From an uncultured Acidobacteriota bacterium (GTDB lineage: Bacteria > Acidobacteriota > Terriglobia > Bryobacterales > Bryobacteraceae): a stretch of 36,412 nucleotides of DNA. Of the stretch, positions 31,952 to 36,412 are shown piece after piece (positions within the stretch are counted from its first letter, which is position 1; the number at the start of each line of letters is the position of its first letter). Location of the stretch: contig CALFYN010001033.1 in the NCBI GenBank assembly GCA_937952345.1, forward strand, positions 1 through 36,412. The letters are read 5' to 3'. The notes beneath the pieces are model-generated. The model worked only from the letters and a program-made list of their open reading frames with translations. It did no database searches and was not told where the DNA came from. The position numbers and the translations under genes are program-made.

Positions 31952-33099
31952 ACTGGCAACGGACGAAGGAAATCATCCGCAAGGAATTCCGACAGAGCTT
32001 CCGTGAACCTCGGACACGGGCCACAATGATTGTGCCGCCCATCCTGCAGTTTCTGATCTTCGGCTTTGTCGTAAACCTGGACGTCGAGCGTTCGCGGTTG
32101 GCGGTGCTCGACCAGGACCACTCGCCGGCGAGCCGGGAGTTGCGAGCTGCGTTTGAAGGTTCGAAGTACTTCATGGTGACTGGCATTCCGGCGAACGAGG
32201 TACAGATGCAAGCGATGCTTGATCGGGACCATGTGCATTCGGCGCTGGTGATTCCGCGGGGGTTCGGGCGTGATTTGGCGCGCGGGCGGGCGACGAAGAT
32301 CCAGATGCTGGTCGAGGGATCGAATTCGAATACGGCATCGATTCTCTCGCAATACAGTGCGGATATCGTCCGCGGGTTCTCAAGCGGCCGTATGGTGAAC
32401 CTAGTGAACCAGAAACGAATGGCGCGCGGTGGGGCGATTGCGAAACTGAGTGCCCCGGGCGTCGATCTGGAGCATCGCGTGTGGTTCAATCCGGAATTGA
32501 AGAGCCGCAACTACTTCATTCCGGGCGTTGCGGTGAATATCATCACGATCGTGACACTGATGCTGACGGCGATGGCGATTGTGCGGGAGAAGGAGATCGG
32601 CACGATGGAACAATTGATGGTAACGCCGATCCGGCCTGTGGAATTGATGCTGGGCAAGACGCTGCCGTTCGCGGTGGTCGGGCTGTTTGATCTGGCGATG
32701 ATTATCGTGCTCGGGATGGTTGTGTTTCACATTCCGTTTCAGGGAAGCGTGCTGCTGATGCTAGGCGGGGCGATCTGCTTCTTGTTCACGACGCTCGGCG
32801 CGGGAATATTTATCTCGACAGTGTCGCGCACACAGCAGCAGGCGATCATGGCGACATTCTTCTTTTTCCAGCCGGCGTTCATGCTGAGCGGCTTTGCGTT
32901 TCCCATTCGCAACATGCCGGAGCCTGTGCAGTGGTTGACGTATCTGAATCCGTTGCGGTATTTCATTGAGATCTCCCGCGGCGTGTTTCTGAAAGGGAGC
33001 GGCATCGATGTGCTGTGGACACAGTTTGCAGCGCTGGTGCTGTTCGGCGTGGCTGTAATGACAATGAGTGCGCTGCGGTTTCGAAAGAGGTTGGATTGA
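31948..33099 (+). CDS. ABC-2 type permease, YbhR-like
   Basis: 383 residues from ATG 31948, overlapping the previous stop as ATGA. The layout repeats its neighbour: N-terminal helix (MIVPPILQFLIFGFVVNLDV), outside domain with EGSNSNTASILSQYSADIVRG, then FIPGVAVNIITIVTLMLTAMAIVREKEIGTMEQLMVTPIRPVELMLGK and further helices with FFFQPAFMLSGFAFPIRNMP. The two permeases are clearly paralogous. A frame open from 31600 is ignored because it lies in the other gene. Its TGA overlaps the TTG start of the sialidase gene. Confidence 0.94.
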   Translation: MNWQRTKEIIRKEFRQSFREPRTRATMIVPPILQFLIFGFVVNLDVERSRLAVLDQDHSPASRELRAAFEGSKYFMVTGIPANEVQMQAMLDRDHVHSALVIPRGFGRDLARGRATKIQMLVEGSNSNTASILSQYSADIVRGFSSGRMVNLVNQKRMARGGAIAKLSAPGVDLEHRVWFNPELKSRNYFIPGVAVNIITIVTLMLTAMAIVREKEIGTMEQLMVTPIRPVELMLGKTLPFAVVGLFDLAMIIVLGMVVFHIPFQGSVLLMLGGAICFLFTTLGAGIFISTVSRTQQQAIMATFFFFQPAFMLSGFAFPIRNMPEPVQWLTYLNPLRYFIEISRGVFLKGSGIDVLWTQFAALVLFGVAVMTMSALRFRKRLD

Positions 33100-34157
33100 G
33101 ACTGATTGCTGCGATGTTGCTTTCTGGCGTCTGCCTGGCGGCGGACTTTTGGCAGGTGGACTTGTGGAAGCAGGGGGATGGCGGGGTACATACGTATCGC
33201 ATCCCGGCGTTGGTGGAAACACGCAATGGGACGTTGCTAGCCGTTGCCGATGCGCGGTATGACAGCAGCCGGGATCTGCCGGGGCGCATCGCGCTGGTGA
33301 TGCGGACGAGCCGTGATGGCGGCAAGAACTGGAGTCCGTCGCGGGTGATACGGCGGGAGGCGACGGGCGGGGCCGGCGATGCGTCCCTACTGCTCGATCG
33401 CAAGACGGGGCGCGTGTGGTGCTTCTATGCTTACGGACCACCGGGGATCGGATTTCCCACGGCCAATCCAGGGGCGGTTACGGGTTCCACTACGTTGCAG
33501 GTGCATGCGATGTATTCCGATGACGAAGGCACCACCTGGTCCGCCCCGGTGGATCTGACACCGCAAATCAAGGATCCAGCATGGGAAGCCATGTTCCCGA
33601 CATCCGGCACTCATTTCCAGACTTCGAAGGGGCGATACCTGGTTCCGATGGTGGTTCGGCACGCGGACAAGATTGTGCGCTCGCACAATGCCTATAGCGA
33701 CGATGCTGGAAAGACATGGCGGATCGGACCCGGCATAGGCGATGGGACTGATGAGAGCAAAGCGGTGGAACTCACGGACGGAACGGTTCTACAGAACATG
33801 CGGAACGGGACGCGGCGGGCGATTGCTCGATCGACAGATGGCGGAGTGACATTTTCACCTGTCACGCACGATGAGGCCCTGATCGATCCCACCTGCAACG
33901 CGGGGATCGCCCGAGCGGGAAAGTGGCTGGTATTTGCAAATGCCGCGAGCACTAGGCGGGAGAAGCTGACGGTGAAAATCAGCCATGACGAGGGCATGAC
34001 ATGGCCGCGAGCCAAGGTGCTGCACGAAGGGCCGGCGGCCTACTCGACTGTGGTTGCGCTGCGGGATGGCAACATCGGCGTTCTCTATGAACGGGGAAAC
34101 AGCGGCGCGGCGGAGCGGATTACGTTCGCGCGGTTTACAGTGAATTGGCTGCGATGA
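33096..34157 (+). CDS. secreted sialidase-like BNR-repeat protein
   Basis: 353 residues if started at TTG 33096, which overlaps the permease stop as TTGA and has AAAGAGG upstream. A signal peptide (MRLIAAMLLSGVCLA) is cut before ADFW. The R-I-P motif (35-37, TYRIPALV) and LLAVADARYD give the sialidase active-site start. Asp-boxes follow as SRDGGKNW, SDDEGTTW, SDDAGKTW, STDGGVTF and SHDEGMTW, so a six-bladed propeller is likely. Exo-sialidases (GH33) release terminal sialic acid, while relatives in soil bacteria may act on other sugars. An ATG at 33114 is an alternative start but would cut the signal peptide. The gene ends directly against the kinase gene on the other strand. Confidence 0.93.
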   Translation: MRLIAAMLLSGVCLAADFWQVDLWKQGDGGVHTYRIPALVETRNGTLLAVADARYDSSRDLPGRIALVMRTSRDGGKNWSPSRVIRREATGGAGDASLLLDRKTGRVWCFYAYGPPGIGFPTANPGAVTGSTTLQVHAMYSDDEGTTWSAPVDLTPQIKDPAWEAMFPTSGTHFQTSKGRYLVPMVVRHADKIVRSHNAYSDDAGKTWRIGPGIGDGTDESKAVELTDGTVLQNMRNGTRRAIARSTDGGVTFSPVTHDEALIDPTCNAGIARAGKWLVFANAASTRREKLTVKISHDEGMTWPRAKVLHEGPAAYSTVVALRDGNIGVLYERGNSGAAERITFARFTVNWLR

Positions 34158-34862
34158 TCAGGCAGCCGAAGGCAGCCGGATTTCCAGGGTCAGGTTCTCT
34201 CGTTCAGGGAAGATGCGAACGTCGCCACCATGCGACTCGACAATTCGTTTGACGCTGGCAAGTCCTAAGCCTGCTCCAGGCGGTAGGTGGGTATCGAAAG
34301 GGCGGAGGAGATCGTCGCACTGTTCGCACACCGAAGCAGGCGCTTCACAGGCAAAAGTGATTACGGCACAAACGCCATCGCCGCGCATAGAAATATTGAC
34401 CGGGGCTTGGCTGCGGCCGATCTGCCGGAAGACTTGTAGAACGCTACGGAACATGTGCAGCGCCTGATTGGGATCCATAGCGACCAGCGGAAGCGGCTGC
34501 GAATCACTCCAATCCGGTTCGACGTGCTGTTCTTGGGTGAGAGCTGCGATGACACTGCTGGCGGTTTCGGCAAGGTCGAGCAGTTGGCGTCGGGGCGGCG
34601 CGGCCTGGAGGTAGTGGACGGCATCGGAGAGGATCCAACCGATCTGATGAACCATCTGCTCGATGCGATCGAGTTGTCTCAGGGCGCCGCAGTCCTCGTC
34701 TTCGAGGACCAACTTCAAATAATATGCAGAAGCCTCGATGGTGCTGAGGGGTTGGCGCAGTTCGTGAGTCAGATGCCGCACAACGGCGGCGGTGTCGAGC
34801 GGCTGCGATTCATGCTGCACATCACTCTGTTTTTCCGTGGAGTAGATTGTTGCTTGAGCCAT
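34158..34862 (-). CDS. soluble sensor histidine kinase-like protein
   Basis: 234 residues. The H-box is VVRHLTHELRQPLSTIEASAYYLK with phospho-acceptor His33. A degenerate N-box (MDPNQALHMFRSVLQVFRQIG) and a G2 box (LPPGAGLGLASVKRIVESHGGDVRI) make an ATPase domain, but the D-box (DxGxG) between them is not visible: FACEAPASVCEQC stands there. There is no membrane segment or input domain, so it must receive its signal from a partner. No response regulator follows. Kinase activity is uncertain because of the N- and D-box changes. The start ATG 34862 has only an AAGGG touching it. Confidence 0.85.
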   Translation of the reverse strand: MAQATIYSTEKQSDVQHESQPLDTAAVVRHLTHELRQPLSTIEASAYYLKLVLEDEDCGALRQLDRIEQMVHQIGWILSDAVHYLQAAPPRRQLLDLAETASSVIAALTQEQHVEPDWSDSQPLPLVAMDPNQALHMFRSVLQVFRQIGRSQAPVNISMRGDGVCAVITFACEAPASVCEQCDDLLRPFDTHLPPGAGLGLASVKRIVESHGGDVRIFPERENLTLEIRLPSAA

Positions 34863-34908
34863 CCCTTGTCTTCAGTCTGCAGGCGATTGAGCTCTCGGGG
34901 GACTCTTA

Positions 34909-34937
34909 CTTATACCCCAGCGCGAAGCTTGAGTCAA
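34909..34937 (-). promoter_or_regulatory. sigma-70-type promoter for the kinase gene
   Basis: On the minus strand TTGACT (34937-34932) and TATAAG (34914-34909) are separated by exactly 17 bases. Transcription would begin near 34902, about 40 bases before the ATG at 34862. This is the best-formed vegetative promoter I see in the window. Confidence 0.65.
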
Positions 34938-35089
34938 CGACATTCGAACGGGGTGGGGAGAGTGTGGTGACGGTGGGATATCGTTCACGGAGCGAGTGGC
35001 TTTATTTTCCTTTGTTATTCAACAGGTTAAAGATTGCGTGGAGATGTTGGTAAAAATCGGGACGGTAATCTTCAAATAGGAGGTTATTT

Positions 35090-35608
35090 ATGTCAGCATT
35101 ACCATATCCGACCTATGGTCTGGCGAATCTGTACCTCTTTCCAGTTTACCAGACACGGGAAGAGTACCGGCAGAAGACGGGCATGGAGGCTCCGCCGTTT
35201 GATCCGGCGAAGCCGTTGAAGTCGTGGTTTGACCCAACAGCGGCGTCGAGCACGCGGCGGAAGCTGGTTTACGATAACGTGATTGCGGTGGGCGACAACG
35301 GGTCGCCACTGGCGGACGCCAATGGACAGCCGATGCTGGAGCCGCTGATGATCGACCGCGAGTTCGCGGCGGTAGTGAATATTCCGGTGAAAGATTTCAC
35401 GGGCCAGATCCAGGAAGCGCATCCGTTTGGGGTGGAGGTCCCCGTGCCGCTGCGCGCGCTTGAGCCTGGCGAGGAGCTCTTTTTCGGGTTCGGCGGCGTG
35501 GTTATGGTGCGTAATCCGAAGGAATTCGAAAAAATCGAAGTCGGGTTTCTGCACGAAGACCGGCTGCTGCTGCGGGCGATCGCCAGCAAGCTCGGCATCA
35601 CCCAGTAA
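35090..35608 (+). CDS. protein of unknown function (172 residues)
   Basis: Not recognised. No signal peptide or membrane segment; acidic to neutral, proline-rich and strand-rich (FAAVVNIPVKDFTG, HPFGVEVPVPLRALEPGEELFFGFGGVVMVRNP). AGGAGG at 35078-35083, six bases before the ATG, is the strongest ribosome binding site of the window, and a terminator-like hairpin follows the gene, so it is probably a well-expressed single-gene unit. The upstream 227-base gap holds the kinase promoter on the other strand and an A/T-rich stretch (about 35000-35090) where its own promoter probably lies, but I could not fix the boxes. Confidence 0.82.
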   Translation: MSALPYPTYGLANLYLFPVYQTREEYRQKTGMEAPPFDPAKPLKSWFDPTAASSTRRKLVYDNVIAVGDNGSPLADANGQPMLEPLMIDREFAAVVNIPVKDFTGQIQEAHPFGVEVPVPLRALEPGEELFFGFGGVVMVRNPKEFEKIEVGFLHEDRLLLRAIASKLGITQ

Positions 35609-35617
35609 CGGCGGGAG

Positions 35618-35650
35618 GCGGGCAGATGGTGGAACGATCCGTCTGCCCGC
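35618..35650 (+). terminator. terminator-like hairpin
   Basis: GCGGGCAGA (35618-35626) and TCTGCCCGC (35642-35650) form a perfect nine-base stem with a 15-base loop, followed by TTT only. It begins ten bases after the stop of the 172-residue protein gene. The short T-run makes it a weak intrinsic terminator on its own. Confidence 0.6.
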
Positions 35651-35664
35651 TTTCGCGTGTTAGC

Positions 35665-36412
35665 ATGAGGCCGATGCATCGGTATATGGCGTTCCTGGCG
35701 TTTTGCATGGCTTGGCCGGTTTGGGGAGAGTTGCCGGCAAGAGAATACGAGAAGCGGGTGTCGACCGTGCGCCGGACGAAGGGATTTGCGGCGCTGTGGG
35801 ATTTCGTGAAGAGGGAAGCGAACGGGGAGCGGTTTGACGCGTGGAAACCGGAACGGGAAACGGCGGACTTGCGGCTGGATGCTTCGAATTACGTGCAGCA
35901 GTATTGGGGTGAGGGGCGGGCTGCTGCGTACAGAGATATTCCGTTGATTGCGGAGGGCCCATTCGGGCAAGCGGTGGTTTTCCGGCAGGAAAACGAGCCG
36001 GATTTTCGGCCGCTGCTGCTGGTTCCGCGGGAACGATTGCATGGAAGTATCGTGGATGTGAAGGGTCCGGGGAGGAGCGTGACGCTGGTGGTGTGGCTGA
36101 AGCGAACGGCGGAGAGCGGCACGCATGCAATTGCAGGCATTTGGCACGAGGGCACGGACCTGAAGGATCATGGGACGGCGGCGAAACGAGTAGAGCGCGG
36201 GAGAAGGCAGTATGCGCTGTTTGGCGGACTGGCGGCGAATCCAGGCGCGAGCGCGGGGCATGTTTCCAACAATGGCGCGAGTTCCTTCGGAGACAAATAT
36301 GCGCGGCACATGGCGGTGACGAAGGAGAAGATACCGCTGGGGGAATGGGCGTCGATCGCCATGGTGTTCGACAATGCCCGGGATCGGGTTACTTGCTTTG
36401 TGAATGGAAAGG
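35665..36412 (+). CDS. secreted LamG/concanavalin-like protein (partial, runs off the window)
   Basis: The frame is open from ATG 35665 to the window end, giving 249 residues without a stop. A signal peptide (MRPMHRYMAFLAFCMAWPVWG) is followed by KGFAALWDFVKREANGERFDAW, and further on GPGRSVTLVVWLKRTAESGTHAIAGIWHEGTD and PLGEWASIAMVFDNARDRVTCFVNGK. The last two are typical strands of a LamG/concanavalin-type jelly roll ('SVTLVVWLK' and 'WHxIAMVFD...VxCFVNGK'). Such secreted proteins bind or cleave polysaccharides. The C-terminal part is missing, so a catalytic domain could follow. It starts 14 bases after the hairpin. Confidence 0.85.
   Translation, partial: MRPMHRYMAFLAFCMAWPVWGELPAREYEKRVSTVRRTKGFAALWDFVKREANGERFDAWKPERETADLRLDASNYVQQYWGEGRAAAYRDIPLIAEGPFGQAVVFRQENEPDFRPLLLVPRERLHGSIVDVKGPGRSVTLVVWLKRTAESGTHAIAGIWHEGTDLKDHGTAAKRVERGRRQYALFGGLAANPGASAGHVSNNGASSFGDKYARHMAVTKEKIPLGEWASIAMVFDNARDRVTCFVNGK

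Noticed and set aside
1..36412. Search for CRISPR arrays, tRNA/rRNA genes, insertion sequences and attachment sites
   Set aside because: No regular repeat-spacer pattern, RNA-gene signature, transposase or integrase motif was seen by eye.

Overview
The window looks like a chromosome segment of a high-GC bacterium, most likely an acidobacterium of the Bryobacterales/Solibacter type. This is inferred from gene content: Tat-exported Gfo/Idh/MocA oxidoreductase, sulfatase, 3-keto-disaccharide hydrolase (DUF1080), kelch mutarotase-like protein, YdiJ-type dehydrogenase, and a sialidase next to ordinary housekeeping genes. Coding density is very high. Many neighbours overlap by ATGA, TTGA, GTGA or CTGA, and no stretch over 300 bases lacks a gene. 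I saw no tRNA, rRNA, CRISPR array, insertion sequence or integrase.

Layout. (1) 1-458: a decayed secreted cupin gene with one in-frame stop and one frameshift. (2) 466-2085, minus strand: recX followed by recA, the reverse of the usual order. (3) 2147-4574, plus strand: YtxH-like protein, DUF948-like membrane protein, a CpsB/YwqE-type PHP phosphatase that seems to start at CTG, and a secreted coiled protein. (4) 4606-6663, minus strand: phosphoglucomutase and a PNPOx-fold flavoprotein; then an unknown gene on the plus strand. (5) 7128-11568, minus strand: D-2-hydroxyacid dehydrogenase, proC, MFS transporter and an iduronate-sulfatase-like sulfatase. (6) 11615-16931, plus strand, divergent: aminotransferase, a YdiJ-like FAD/Fe-S dehydrogenase and a MatC-like carrier, tightly overlapped. 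Together with the divergent dehydrogenase this looks like a 2-hydroxyacid/2-oxoacid/amino acid unit. (7) 16970-19282, minus strand: three coupled genes of unknown function that resemble accessory/effector genes of contractile secretion systems, without any spike or sheath gene nearby.

(8) 19336-24459: carbohydrate genes, namely Tat Gfo/Idh/MocA oxidoreductase, YjhG-type sugar-acid dehydratase, DUF1080 protein and a kelch protein. (9) 24518-25804: ECF sigma factor, a small two-helix membrane protein that may be its anti-sigma factor, and, tail to tail, a stand-alone receiver-like protein without the phosphoacceptor aspartate. (10) 26033-34157, plus strand: a complete TetR-TolC-HlyD-ATPase-ATPase-permease-permease efflux operon that matches the E. 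coli cecR-ybhGFSR arrangement, but with YbhF split into two genes. It has a clear promoter with nested inverted repeats, and a sialidase gene is coupled to its 3' end. (11) 34158-36412: a soluble histidine kinase on the minus strand with a good sigma-70-type promoter, an unknown 172-residue protein, a terminator-like hairpin, and the start of a secreted LamG-like protein that runs off the window.

The best candidates for something not yet described are the three-gene module at 16970-19282, the sialidase coupled to the efflux operon, and the asymmetric split ATPase pair. None of them can be called a new system from sequence reading alone.
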